64,000 nt of DNA from Labrenzia sp. OB1 (GTDB lineage Bacteria > Pseudomonadota > Alphaproteobacteria > Rhizobiales > Stappiaceae): contig NZ_JSEP01000008.1 of the NCBI RefSeq assembly GCF_001624695.1, positions 186,001 through 250,000 on the forward strand, read 5' to 3'. The position numbers and the translations under genes are program-made. Numbering within the stretch: position 1 is the stretch's first letter; every line of letters starts with the position of its first letter. This document shows, piece by piece, positions 43,844 to 52,487 of this stretch. Below the pieces are notes generated by a model. The model did no database searches. It was given only the letters and a program-made list of their open reading frames with translations, and was not told the DNA's origin.

Positions 43844-45073
43844 ATGAATGAGCCGATTGTCCTGACACCAGACAATTTCCGTAACACATTAAAAGGGACC
43901 TCGCGGCTTGTACGAATGGCTTCCGGCCTGGCGCTCAAGATCCGTTATGGCTCTCTGGACGTCACCTTTCCGGACGACAGAACATTCCTCATAAAAGGGA
44001 CTGAAGACGGTCCGCGCGGCGTCCTTAAAATCCATGACTGGCGCTTTTTCCGAATGGTGGTCCAGGCGGGAGATGTTGGTGTCGGCGAAGCTTTCATGGC
44101 CGGATACTGGTCCTCGCCGGATGTGACGACTTTTCTGGAAGTCTTCTGTATCAATCAGGAATCGATGATGGAGGTGCTGCAAGGCCGCCCCTTCACGCGC
44201 ATCCTGCTTTCGGTCCGCCACTGGCTGAACGCCAACACCAAGCGCGGCTCCAGGCGAAATATTTCCGCGCACTACGATCTCGGGAACGCTTTCTACAAGG
44301 AGTGGCTCGACCCTTCGATGACCTATTCCTCGGCGATCTACAGCAACGAGACCAACAATCTTGAACAGGCCCAGGCTGAAAAATACAGCTCCCTGATCCG
44401 CCAGACCGGCATCGAACCCGGACACAAGGTTCTTGAGATCGGCTGCGGCTGGGGTGGGTTTGCCGAACATGTCGCAAAGACCGTCGGCGCCCATGTCCGC
44501 GCTCTGACCATTTCCCGGGAACAGTTCGACTATGCGAAAGAGCGGATCTTCAAGGCGGGTCTGAGTGAAAAGGTCGATGTGGTCTTTCAGGACTACCGGG
44601 ATGAACAGGGCATTTTCGATCGCATAGCCTCAATCGAGATGTTCGAGGCGGTGGGCGAGAAATACTGGCCGACCTATTTCGGCCAGTTGTCCAGATGTCT
44701 CAAACCAGGCGGCAAGGCCGGCCTTCAGGTCATCACAATTCAGGACCGGATGTTCGATGACTACCGGCGGGGAACCGATTTCATTCAGCGCTATATCTTT
44801 CCCGGCGGCATGCTGCCGCCACCCGGGAGGCTCAGCGAGATCAGCAAGTCACTTGGGCTGAATCTGACCGAGCAGACGATCTTCGGCCAGGATTACGCCC
44901 GTACGCTGCAGGAATGGCGGCAGAGCTTCCATCAGGCCTGGCCGCGGATCCGACCTCTGGGCTTCGACGACCAGTTCAAACGGCTCTGGGAGTTCTATCT
45001 GCACTATTGTGAAGCTGGATTCCGCTCAGGCAACATCGATGTTCGGCAGATGGTCTACGAGAAAGCCGCCTGA
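43844..45073 (+). CDS. cyclopropane-fatty-acyl-phospholipid synthase-family methyltransferase
   Basis: Uses SAM to add a methylene or methyl group to unsaturated acyl chains of membrane phospholipids. The SAM motif is VLEIGCGWGGFAEH beginning at residue 196. HYDLGNAFYKEWLDPSMTYSSAIY, FQDYRD and FIQRYIFPGGMLPP are Cfa hallmarks, as is the C-terminal EFYLHYCEAGFRSGNIDV. Length is 409 residues. The ATG at 43844 follows AAGAGG; a longer in-frame extension runs through the DUF1365 gene and is rejected. It is third in the operon with the oxidoreductase and DUF1365, the same set controlled by RpoE in Rhodobacter. Related enzymes make cyclopropane or furan fatty acids; which applies here is open. Confidence 0.93.
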   Translation: MNEPIVLTPDNFRNTLKGTSRLVRMASGLALKIRYGSLDVTFPDDRTFLIKGTEDGPRGVLKIHDWRFFRMVVQAGDVGVGEAFMAGYWSSPDVTTFLEVFCINQESMMEVLQGRPFTRILLSVRHWLNANTKRGSRRNISAHYDLGNAFYKEWLDPSMTYSSAIYSNETNNLEQAQAEKYSSLIRQTGIEPGHKVLEIGCGWGGFAEHVAKTVGAHVRALTISREQFDYAKERIFKAGLSEKVDVVFQDYRDEQGIFDRIASIEMFEAVGEKYWPTYFGQLSRCLKPGGKAGLQVITIQDRMFDDYRRGTDFIQRYIFPGGMLPPPGRLSEISKSLGLNLTEQTIFGQDYARTLQEWRQSFHQAWPRIRPLGFDDQFKRLWEFYLHYCEAGFRSGNIDVRQMVYEKAA

Positions 45074-45077
45074 CCGG

Positions 45078-45887
45078 TCAGTCATCAGCGCGTTTGTTTT
45101 TCCAACCGGTCGCTCTCGCCACAAACGGAAAATACCAGCTGTAGGGCAGAATGCGCAGCAATTTGAGCTGGCGGACAAAAGGCTTGGGAAAGGCGATCTC
45201 AAACTTCCGCGGATGGGCAAGTCCCTTGCGGATCTGCTCCACGGCCTCCTGCACGGAAAGCAGGTAAGGCATCGGGAACGGATTGGATTCGGTTGCCGGC
45301 GTATCGACGAAGCCCGGGCTGACAATCTGGATTCGGATGCCGGCACCGTCGAGATCGAATTTCAGAGATTCGGCCAGATTGCTCAATCCGGCCTTGGTCG
45401 CGCCGTAAGCTGCGGAGGTCGGCAGTCCACTGTATCCGGCGACGGAAGAAACGACCGCGATCTGTCCACGGCCTTGTGACTTCATCGCATCAATGGCCGG
45501 GAGCAACGTGTTTACCGTTCCCATGAGATTGACGTCGAAGCTGCTGCGGTAGTCTTCAGCCTTGCCGTTCAGCCCATCCTGCGGCAGGTAGATGCCGGCG
45601 TTGGCGATGACGAGCGCCAGGCTACCGAACTTGCGGGATATCTCCCCACAAAGATCCGATATTGGGCCGGTTTCAGTGACGTTTCCCGGAAAGGCATGAA
45701 TTTCACCCGGCAAATCACCAGACATGCCGGCGAGTTCCTGAAGCGCGTCCGCCGACCGGGCGGTCACCGCGACACGCCACCCATCGCGCGCCAGGTCGAT
45801 CGCCAACGCCCGTCCGATGCCGGAGCTGGCACCTGTCACCCAGGCACATCCGTCCCCGGGGGACGCGACATATGATTTTTCGAACAC
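45078..45887 (-). CDS. short-chain dehydrogenase/reductase (SDR)
   Basis: A classical SDR of 269 residues: cofactor motif TGASSGIG at residues 18-25, VIANAGIYLPQ (NAG motif), catalytic Ser in AVVSSVAGYSG and YGATK for the Tyr/Lys pair. The Arg after the first Gly motif region (TARSADALQEL) suggests NADPH. The C-terminus has a hydrophobic-basic stretch (LLRILPYSWYFPFVARATGW) that may touch the membrane, fitting a lipid substrate. The start is GTG at 45887 after GAGAGG. It converges on cfa with four bases between the stops, and is preceded by an ECF-like promoter at 45908-45937. Confidence 0.9.
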   Translation of the reverse strand: MFEKSYVASPGDGCAWVTGASSGIGRALAIDLARDGWRVAVTARSADALQELAGMSGDLPGEIHAFPGNVTETGPISDLCGEISRKFGSLALVIANAGIYLPQDGLNGKAEDYRSSFDVNLMGTVNTLLPAIDAMKSQGRGQIAVVSSVAGYSGLPTSAAYGATKAGLSNLAESLKFDLDGAGIRIQIVSPGFVDTPATESNPFPMPYLLSVQEAVEQIRKGLAHPRKFEIAFPKPFVRQLKLLRILPYSWYFPFVARATGWKNKRADD

Positions 45888-45907
45888 TCAGGTCACCTCT
45901 CTTTCGC

Positions 45908-45937
45908 GTCTTACGCAAACACAAGGTAACCGGGTCG
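45908..45937 (-). promoter_or_regulatory. possible RpoE-type promoter of the SDR gene
   Basis: Reading the minus strand, CGACCC (45937-45932) and TAAGAC (45913-45908) are separated by exactly 18 bases. The -10 element is a full match and the -35 element matches TGATCC at four of six bases. The leader would be about 14 bases. Confidence 0.4.
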
Positions 45938-45966
45938 CTTCAAGGCACGTTATGGAGATGCTCAAG

Positions 45967-46623
45967 CTAGCTTATGAAAGGTGCGAACCAGCGACCGATA
46001 GGGCCGGTCAGTTCCAGTCGCCCGGCTGTGACCGCGAAGCAGATGCAATCCTCGCCCTTGTCGGCAATCGGCTTGTGATCCACATCGCCGTCGGCAAAGG
46101 CGATGTCCCCGGTCACAAAGTGTCCGTCCTCGTCGCTGAAACCTCCCTGCAGCACCAGCGTCAGTTCGGCGCCATGGTGTGTATGAGACGGCAATGCCCG
46201 TCCACCCCGGACCCACAACAAACTGGTATTGCAGCCATCGATTTCACCGAACCTGCATTCACGCACCCCCGGCAGAAGGCCCTTCCAGGCAACCTCGTTC
46301 ATGGATGGCCCGATAATGGACTGCAGGGAACGCGGCACTCCGCGCGCGATCATATCGTTCTCAAGGGGGGCGGAAGAAATCTCGTCGATCAAAGGCCCAT
46401 CTGAGCTGAAAATCGCACTGAGAGCGGTATCGCGGTCGCTCAGCGCAACGGGCTCCGCGCCATCCAGATCCATTCCGGCGAGAGTTTCAAGAGACGATAC
46501 ATAGCCTCTGTTCCGGCCACTCAATTCCAGATGCGCCCCGACGAGCGCCTGGGCTGGATAGGATAATGTCCCGGCCGCATAGCCGGCCAACAATTCATCC
46601 ATTCCAGTCACGTTGTTTTCCAT
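45967..46623 (-). CDS. ChrR-like cupin anti-sigma protein with a lost anti-sigma zinc site
   Basis: A 218-residue ChrR-family protein: an N-terminal anti-sigma-like domain (ELLAGYAAGTLSYPAQALVGAHLEL) and a C-terminal cupin. Rhodobacter ChrR binds zinc in the first domain through His6, His31, Cys35 and Cys38; here positions 6, 31, 35 and 38 are Thr, His, Ser and Asn, so three of four ligands are gone. The cupin ligands His141, His143, Glu147 and His177 are all kept as His147, His149, Glu153 and His183 with identical spacing. The ATG at 46623 is chosen because it has GAGAG upstream and aligns the numbering exactly; an ATG at 46653 is possible. No rpoE gene adjoins it. It may bind sigma without zinc, or have a different role. 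Confidence 0.85.
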   Translation of the reverse strand: MENNVTGMDELLAGYAAGTLSYPAQALVGAHLELSGRNRGYVSSLETLAGMDLDGAEPVALSDRDTALSAIFSSDGPLIDEISSAPLENDMIARGVPRSLQSIIGPSMNEVAWKGLLPGVRECRFGEIDGCNTSLLWVRGGRALPSHTHHGAELTLVLQGGFSDEDGHFVTGDIAFADGDVDHKPIADKGEDCICFAVTAGRLELTGPIGRWFAPFIS

Positions 46624-46665
46624 TATCGCTCTCATCAGGCTCCGAACACTCATGTTGCTACATGG

Positions 46666-46695
46666 CCGATACGCCAGGCAACGATATTCGGATCA
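46666..46695 (-). promoter_or_regulatory. possible RpoE-type promoter of the ChrR-like gene
   Basis: On the minus strand TGATCC (46695-46690) is followed after exactly 18 bases by TATCGG (46671-46666). The -35 is a full match to the RpoE element; the -10 is poor. It would give a leader of about 36 bases to the ATG at 46623. The rest of the 312-base gap up to cysK is AT-rich and holds no gene. Confidence 0.35.
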
Positions 46696-46935
46696 TTCCT
46701 TACACCAAATTTGTTGAACTTTGAATTTCCGCTCAGGCCCGACAGGCAAATTATACGCCCGCGCATTTCATCAAACAGCGGGAAAACAACGTAATTTCTG
46801 TCTCAATGCTGGCATTCCAGGCTCCAAGCCTTACATTGCAAACTTGATCCACTTGGTCGAGACAATTAGCGTCCGGTCTCATCAGATTCCATCTGGCCGC
46901 CACCGGGTCCGGCCAGATCACCCGGGATTTTACAA

Positions 46936-47970
46936 ATGTCTGTGTCAGCCAGCGTTGTCGATGCCATCGGCAACACCCCCCTTATCCGCCTCAAGGCCCT
47001 TTCCGAAGAAACCGGATGTGAAATCCTGGGCAAGGCAGAATTCATGAACCCGGGCCAGTCGGTCAAGGACCGCCCTGCCCGTCAGATGATCCTTGAAGCC
47101 GAAGCCCGCGGCGATCTCAAGCCGGGTGGCGTGATCGTAGAGGGAACAGCAGGCAATACCGGTATTGGCCTTGCCCTGGTGGCCAGTGCGCGCGGTTACA
47201 GAACCGTGATCGTGATTCCGGAAACCCAGACCCAGGAAAAGAAGGACATGTTGCGTCTTTGCGGCGCAGAACTGGTCGAAGTTCCAGCCAAGCCGTTCAA
47301 GGACCCGAACAACTACCAGCATGTTGCCCGGCGTCTGGCTGAAGAACTGGCCAAAACCGAGCCCAACGGCGTCATCTTCGCCGATCAGTGGAACAATCTC
47401 GACAACCGCAAGGCCCATTACCTGACCACCGGACCCGAGATTCTGGAGCAGACAGGTGGCAAGGTCGACGGTTTCATATGTGCCGTCGGTTCCGGTGGAA
47501 CGCTGGCCGGTGTCTCCAGTTTTCTTCAGGAAAACAAACCCGGTGTCATTATCGGCTGCGCCGACCCGCGGGGCGCGGCGATGCAGTCCCTGTTCACCAC
47601 CGGTGAGGCCGTCGCTTCCGAGGGCGGATCCATTGCCGAGGGCATCGGCCTTGGCCGCAGCACGCCCATCGTCCGCGACGTGAAGGTCGATCATGCCTAT
47701 ACGATTCCCGACGACGAGGCCTTGCCGCTGGTCTTTGCCCTCGCCCGGGATGAAGGCCTTTTGTTGGGCGGATCCACGGGGATCAATCTTGCCGGGGCTC
47801 GCCGGCTCGCCAGGGAAATAGGTCCGGGCAAGACCATCGTCACCATCTTGTGCGACCACGGCACCCGGTCGCAGTCCAAGCTCTACAATCCGGAGTTCCT
47901 GCGATCCAAGAAGCTGCCTGTTCCCGAATGGCTGGAACGGCGGGACTCCATCCAGCCTCCCCTGGCCTGA
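46936..47970 (+). CDS. cysK: cysteine synthase A (O-acetylserine sulfhydrylase)
   Basis: Makes L-cysteine from O-acetylserine and sulfide with PLP. The PLP lysine is Lys44 in NPGQSVKDRPA. EGTAGNTGIGLAL supplies the substrate loop and GSGGTLAGVSSFL the phosphate-binding loop. Length is 344 residues, longer than E. coli CysK because of a C-terminal extension (LYNPEFLRSKKLPVPEWLERRDSI) and an internal insertion, features of the alphaproteobacterial branch. The cystathionine-synthase-like reaction is an alternative for this branch, but cysteine synthase is more likely. It is 21 bases before cls, so they may be co-transcribed. Confidence 0.92.
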   Translation: MSVSASVVDAIGNTPLIRLKALSEETGCEILGKAEFMNPGQSVKDRPARQMILEAEARGDLKPGGVIVEGTAGNTGIGLALVASARGYRTVIVIPETQTQEKKDMLRLCGAELVEVPAKPFKDPNNYQHVARRLAEELAKTEPNGVIFADQWNNLDNRKAHYLTTGPEILEQTGGKVDGFICAVGSGGTLAGVSSFLQENKPGVIIGCADPRGAAMQSLFTTGEAVASEGGSIAEGIGLGRSTPIVRDVKVDHAYTIPDDEALPLVFALARDEGLLLGGSTGINLAGARRLAREIGPGKTIVTILCDHGTRSQSKLYNPEFLRSKKLPVPEWLERRDSIQPPLA

Positions 47971-47991
47971 CGCTCACCCGGCTGAAGATAC

Positions 47992-49506
47992 ATGGATCCG
48001 ACAGATCAAGATCTTATACAGGATGGCACGGTTGCCGATACGGTAATCAGGGACACGGTGCAAGATGTCGGTTTTCTCGACCTCATGGCGCACAATCTCG
48101 GTCTGGTCGCCGCCTTTGTCGCACTCATGTATATCACCGCCAGTATCTGCGCCGTCCGTGAGGTCATGAACTCGCGGACGTCGCAAGGCTCGGTCGCATG
48201 GCTGCTGTCCCTGTTCTTCCTTCCCTATATCACCGTGCCGCTCTATTTCGTCTTCGGATGGCGTTCATTTTCCGATTACGCCAAGATCCAGGCCACACTG
48301 GGCCGTGCGGAAAGGGCACGACGGGCCGATGAACTTGGACTTACGGACCATGAGGAAACCCGGGACTGGCCGGTTCTGTCGCGCGTCGCCGGGGTCCCGT
48401 TTCTGGCAGGCAACACTGCGGAGCTGCTGATCGACGGCGAGGCGACATTCTCGGCTATCAAAAAAGCCATCGCCGAAGCGCAGAATGTCATCTTCTTTCA
48501 GTTTTTCGCCATTCATGAAGATGCACTCGGCCGGGAAATGGCCGATGCGCTGATCGCCCGGGCAAAGGAAGGGATCCGCGTTTATTTCCTTTATGACGAC
48601 GTCGGCAGCCACGGCTTGTCCAGAGCGTATCTCAACCGCCTGAAAGAAGCCGGGATCAAGGTCTGCGGCTTCAATGAAAATCACAAGTTCCTGCGCCTGC
48701 TGGGGCCGATGCGTCTCAATTACCGCAATCACCGCAAGCTGGTCGTCACCGATTTGCGCACCGCGTTCGTGGGCGGTCACAACGTTGCCGACCAATATGT
48801 CGGGCGCAACAAGTGGTTCGGCAGATGGCGCGATACCCATGTGAAAGTCTCGGGACCTGCAGGCGTCGGTTGCGCCCTGTCCTTTACGGAAGACTGGCTC
48901 TGGGCCAGCGGCGAGCGGATCGAATTGCCGCCGGTCACCGAAGTGCCGATGCCCGGTGACGAATCCGTGCTGGTGATGCCTACGGGGCCTGCCGACAAGC
49001 TGGAAGAATGCGCGATCGCCTTTGTCGAAGCGGCCGCACGTGCAAAAAAACGGTTCTGGATCACGACACCTTATCTCGTACCCTCGCTGGATGTGCAGAC
49101 AGCCCTTTGCGCTGCTGCCATGCGCGGTGTCGATGTGCGCATTCTGCTGCCCGAAAAACGCGATCACTGGACCGTCTGGCTGGCCAGCCATGCCTATGAG
49201 GACACACTGGTGCAGCGGGGCGTGAAAGTTTACCGCTATACGGACGGTTTCCTGCACCAGAAGGTGACCCTTCTGGATGACGATCTCGTCTCGATCGGCA
49301 CGGTTAATTTCGACAACCGGTCCTTCCAGATCAATTTCGAACTCACCTTGTGGTTCACCCATGAGCGCATGATCGGCAAGGTGGAGGAAATGCTGGAAAC
49401 CGATTTCAAGAGTGCGAAACTCACATGGCCGGAAGCCTTCCAGTCCCGCAGCTATGTCTTCCGCGTCCTGGCCCAGGGGGCGCGGCTTCTCTCGCCAATT
49501 CTCTAA
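47992..49506 (+). CDS. cls: cardiolipin synthase (phospholipase D type)
   Basis: Condenses two phosphatidylglycerols into cardiolipin at the inner membrane. Two N-terminal membrane segments lie at about residues 35-55 (LGLVAAFVALMYITASICA) and 66-88 (SVAWLLSLFFLPYITVPLYFVFG). Both HKD motifs are present: NHRKLVVTDLRTAFVGGHN near residue 244 and LHQKVTLLDDDLVSIGTVNFDNRS near residue 422. Length is 504 residues. A short acidic N-terminal extension (MDPTDQDLIQDG) is unusual but keeps the frame. It is the second membrane-lipid enzyme in this part of the window besides Cfa. Confidence 0.94.
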   Translation: MDPTDQDLIQDGTVADTVIRDTVQDVGFLDLMAHNLGLVAAFVALMYITASICAVREVMNSRTSQGSVAWLLSLFFLPYITVPLYFVFGWRSFSDYAKIQATLGRAERARRADELGLTDHEETRDWPVLSRVAGVPFLAGNTAELLIDGEATFSAIKKAIAEAQNVIFFQFFAIHEDALGREMADALIARAKEGIRVYFLYDDVGSHGLSRAYLNRLKEAGIKVCGFNENHKFLRLLGPMRLNYRNHRKLVVTDLRTAFVGGHNVADQYVGRNKWFGRWRDTHVKVSGPAGVGCALSFTEDWLWASGERIELPPVTEVPMPGDESVLVMPTGPADKLEECAIAFVEAAARAKKRFWITTPYLVPSLDVQTALCAAAMRGVDVRILLPEKRDHWTVWLASHAYEDTLVQRGVKVYRYTDGFLHQKVTLLDDDLVSIGTVNFDNRSFQINFELTLWFTHERMIGKVEEMLETDFKSAKLTWPEAFQSRSYVFRVLAQGARLLSPIL

Positions 49507-49573
49507 GATCTCGTAGTATCCAAGTCCGGTTCGCCCTGTTCCTTTTCCGTCAGACTGTTCGAAGGAGACCCTC

Positions 49574-50290
49574 ATGACGACCCCCTTGTTTCGCGACGAT
49601 GCCTATCTTCGATCCTGTGAAGCGGAAGTGGCGGGCGTCAATGAGCGCGGCGGTATTGTGCTGGACAGAACCGTCTTTTACGCCACCGGCGGCGGGCAGC
49701 CCGGCGACAGCGGTTACCTGGAACTGGAAGACGGCAGCCGGATCGACATCGCCACAGCGGTTTATGACGAGGACAAGAAAACCATTGTCCACGTACCTTC
49801 TGAGGGCCAGTCCCTGCCTTCGCCAGGCACGAAGCTGAGCGTCCATATCGACTGGTCCCGGCGCTATCGGTTGATGCGCATGCATACGGCCCTGCATTTG
49901 CTGTCGGTTGCCTTGCCGTTTCCGGTCACCGGCGGTCAGATCGGCGATCCGGAGGGGCGCCTCGACTTCGACATGGGTGAAGAGACCATCGACAAGGAGA
50001 GCCTTCTGGAAAAGATCAATGAACTCGCCAGCGGCGATCATGAAGTCACAACCGAATGGATCACCGACGAGGAACTGGACGCCAGTCCGGGGCTCGTCAA
50101 AACGATGACCGTCAAGCCACCGCGCGGCTCGGGACGTGTCCGGCTGGTCAGGATCGGCGGCGAAATCGATCTGCAGCCCTGTGGTGGCACCCATGTTTCC
50201 AGGACCTCTGAAATCGGCCTGCTTGCCCTCGGCAAGATCGAAAAGAAGGGCAAACAGAACAGGCGCGTCCGCATTCGTCTCAGCGACTGA
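49574..50290 (+). CDS. alanyl-tRNA editing protein, AlaX type
   Basis: A stand-alone homologue of the AlaRS editing domain that hydrolyses mischarged Ser- or Gly-tRNA-Ala. The zinc site is RMHTALHLLS near residue 97 and CGGTHVSRTSEIG near residue 208, giving His, His, Cys, His. VFYATGGGQPGDSG near residue 35 is the other hallmark. Length is 238 residues, the AlaX-M size. An AAGGAG ribosome site precedes the ATG at 49574. It lies 67 bases after cls and 130 bases before the GFA-family gene. Confidence 0.93.
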   Translation: MTTPLFRDDAYLRSCEAEVAGVNERGGIVLDRTVFYATGGGQPGDSGYLELEDGSRIDIATAVYDEDKKTIVHVPSEGQSLPSPGTKLSVHIDWSRRYRLMRMHTALHLLSVALPFPVTGGQIGDPEGRLDFDMGEETIDKESLLEKINELASGDHEVTTEWITDEELDASPGLVKTMTVKPPRGSGRVRLVRIGGEIDLQPCGGTHVSRTSEIGLLALGKIEKKGKQNRRVRIRLSD

Positions 50291-50420
50291 ATGGATGTGA
50301 GGTTCAAGATCCCCTTTGTCATGACCTCAACCCAATGTGGAAAAGGCTGCCGGTCTTGAAGTGCCGGACGAAGCTGTCAGTATTCCGCAGGACGATAGAT
50401 GCTGGAGTGGAAGCCGGAAC

Positions 50421-50894
50421 ATGAAACTTTCAGGAGGATGCCAATGCGGGGCCGTGACTTTCGAAATGGAAAGCCGGACCCCCTACCCATTCATGCGATG
50501 CTATTGTTCGATCTGCAGGAAGGTCGGAGGCAGCGCCGGATATGCCATCAATCTCATGGCTGCTGCCGACAGTCTGAAGATGAAAGGCGAAGCGTCCAAG
50601 GCATTTTACCATGCCATGACAGACGGAAAGCCCAGTTCGGCGGAACGGCACTTTTGCGGCTCCTGCGGCAGTCACCTCTGGCTCTGGGATCCGAACTGGC
50701 CGGAGCTGATCCATCCCCACGCCGGCGCTATCGACTCAGCCTTGCCAACGCCGCCGGAGAGTGTCCATATCATGCTTGAATTCAAACCGGACTGGGTCGA
50801 TGTTCCGGAAGGACCGGGACATGTTCACTTCCAGCGCTATCCGGATCTGTCCATCGAAGACTGGCACAAGTCCAAGGGCCTCTACGAGACTTGA
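50421..50894 (+). CDS. GFA-family (CENP-V/GFA domain) zinc protein
   Basis: A 157-residue GFA-fold protein. The metal-binding cysteines are present as GGCQCGAV (residues 5-12), CYCSICRK and FCGSCGSHLWLW, matching the two-zinc layout of glutathione-dependent formaldehyde-activating enzyme relatives. The actual substrate of most members is unknown. The ATG at 50421 is fixed by the conserved N-terminus. It is the intact copy of a duplicated gene: a degenerate 3' fragment lies at 53286-53436. Directly downstream is a decayed start of a 3-mercaptopyruvate sulfurtransferase gene, so an ancestral GFA-sseA pair is likely. Confidence 0.9.
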   Translation: MKLSGGCQCGAVTFEMESRTPYPFMRCYCSICRKVGGSAGYAINLMAAADSLKMKGEASKAFYHAMTDGKPSSAERHFCGSCGSHLWLWDPNWPELIHPHAGAIDSALPTPPESVHIMLEFKPDWVDVPEGPGHVHFQRYPDLSIEDWHKSKGLYET

Positions 50895-50902
50895 GGAAAC
50901 CA

Positions 50903-50985
50903 TAGGATCGACCACCCGCCTGTACCGACCCAATGACTGGCCGACAATCTCCCGTCTCCGGACCTCGTGGTGATCAACGCTAGTC
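50903..50985 (+). pseudogene. remnant of the 5' end of a sulfurtransferase (sseA) gene
   Basis: This stretch aligns by eye with the first 80 or so bases of the intact sseA at 53446: GACCACCCG, ACCCAATG-CTGGCCGA and ATCAACGC are shared in order. The start codon is destroyed (ATAGG for ATG) and the Trp11 codon TGG has become the stop TGA. Homology ends near 50985, so the body of the gene is missing. Confidence 0.75.
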
Positions 50986-51071
50986 CCTCCCCGTCACGCA
51001 ACGGGATGCTCTCTCATTAAGCCCGGGGGCTCATATTTCCGGCCCGGTTTTCGTCGAGGTCTACGAAATGC

Positions 51072-51101
51072 GCGAGTGGGGCAGCGACCTGCCCCACTCG
51101 C
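51072..51101. repeat. perfect 13-bp hairpin between the sseA remnant and the transducer gene
   Basis: GCGAGTGGGGCAG at 51072-51084 pairs exactly with CTGCCCCACTCGC at 51089-51101 around a 4-base loop, 45 bases downstream of the first transducer stop on the minus strand. No T-run follows on either strand. It has no counterpart in the second copy of the block, where the sseA and transducer stops are only two bases apart. Confidence 0.7.
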
Positions 51102-51146
51102 TGGACGACAACAGCTCAGCCATAGTCAAGGCTATTTGCGACCGGA

Positions 51147-52487
51147 TCACGTTCCCGTTTGCAGCACTTCAAAGAAATCACGAATTTCCTGTGATATTTG
51201 ATTGGTACTGAGATTCATGCTGTCAGCCGCCTCCAGGAAGTCGCTAGCGGCTTTGTCTGTCGTTTCGATTGCTTCCCCCACACCACTGATATTTTGATCG
51301 AGAGACTCGGCCCCTGTGGCCAAGGTCTGGATACTTTGCGATATCTCCTGGGTGGCTGCTCCCTGTTCCTCAACTGCGGCTGCGGCTGACGCCGTCATTT
51401 CATTCAGCTCCTTGACGACCTCGGATATCGAGTTGATGGAGGCCACCGCGGCGCCGGTCGACTGTTGAATTTCACCGACCTGTTGATCGATCTCTTCGGT
51501 CGCCTTTGCCGTTTGCTCGGCCAGCACCTTGACTTCGCTTGCAACGACGGCAAAGCCTTTACCCGCATCACCGGCGCGTGCCGCTTCAATGGTCGCATTG
51601 AGTGCAAGAAGGTTGGTCTGTTCCGCGATGGCGTGGATCAACCCCACGACATCACCGATCTTCTGTGCTGCCCCGGACAGACCGGCCACCTGCTGACTCG
51701 ATTCTTCGGTACCTGCCGCAGCCTGGCTGGCAATAGTTGACGCGCCAGTAATCTGTTTGGAAATTTCCTGGATGGAGCTTGACAGTTCCTCCGTTGCAGA
51801 GGCAACGGTCTGAACACTCACCTTGGTGTCCATCGACACACTCGTCGCGTGTTTCACCTGTTCCTGAGCTGATTTCGATACGGTAGTCAGCGTTCCCGCA
51901 CCGTCCGAGATCAAGCGCGCGCCCTGATCCACCATCTCAAGTGGCTGCTCGACCTTGCGCTGGAAGCTCTCGATGGCCGTGTTCTGACGTTCGTTCTGCT
52001 CAGCCCTTTCCTGCAACAGCTTTTCTTCATACGTCGAGATTGCCAGATCCATGTCCAGGAAAACCGCGGCAGTAATGGCAGTCAGGTACTTGGTCCGATC
52101 CTTGAGCGTCCGCTTATATTTACGCATTATTGTGGAGTGCAATCGGGACAACACAAAATTGTATCCACCAATATACCATCTTGGTTCCAGGCCAATTCGG
52201 CAGTGAACATGTCCAACCCGGTTGATGCTATCCTGATACTCTTGATCAAAGCCGTTGTTGAACAATTTCTCCCAGTGGCTTTCCTGTGCTGACATCAATT
52301 GCGGTTGCAATTCTCCGATCATTTCCGAGAGGTGCGGATAGCGCTTGATATGACTGTAGAAGGCGGAAAGAACCTCCCCAAGGTTCGGTTGGATGACAGG
52401 CCAAAGATTCCTGAGGGTCGTGATGGTCTCCTTATCAATTTCCGCAAACTGCAGGCGCTTCTGAAAGTCATTTTCATTGTGGGTCAT
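51147..52487 (-). CDS. globin-coupled methyl-accepting chemotaxis transducer (copy 1)
   Basis: A soluble HemAT-like aerotaxis transducer. Residues 1-160 are a protoglobin/globin-coupled sensor domain with the conserved [20 protein letters not shown]; His95 (HCRIG) is the likely heme-iron ligand. Residues about 180-440 are an MCP signalling domain whose tip reads [43 protein letters not shown]. There is no membrane segment. It should sense oxygen through heme and signal to CheA through CheW. No che genes are in the window. Length is 446 residues, the same as copy 2 at 54294, with which it shares long identical stretches. TTGGAG precedes the ATG at 52487. Confidence 0.93.
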   Translation of the reverse strand: MTHNENDFQKRLQFAEIDKETITTLRNLWPVIQPNLGEVLSAFYSHIKRYPHLSEMIGELQPQLMSAQESHWEKLFNNGFDQEYQDSINRVGHVHCRIGLEPRWYIGGYNFVLSRLHSTIMRKYKRTLKDRTKYLTAITAAVFLDMDLAISTYEEKLLQERAEQNERQNTAIESFQRKVEQPLEMVDQGARLISDGAGTLTTVSKSAQEQVKHATSVSMDTKVSVQTVASATEELSSSIQEISKQITGASTIASQAAAGTEESSQQVAGLSGAAQKIGDVVGLIHAIAEQTNLLALNATIEAARAGDAGKGFAVVASEVKVLAEQTAKATEEIDQQVGEIQQSTGAAVASINSISEVVKELNEMTASAAAAVEEQGAATQEISQSIQTLATGAESLDQNISGVGEAIETTDKAASDFLEAADSMNLSTNQISQEIRDFFEVLQTGT

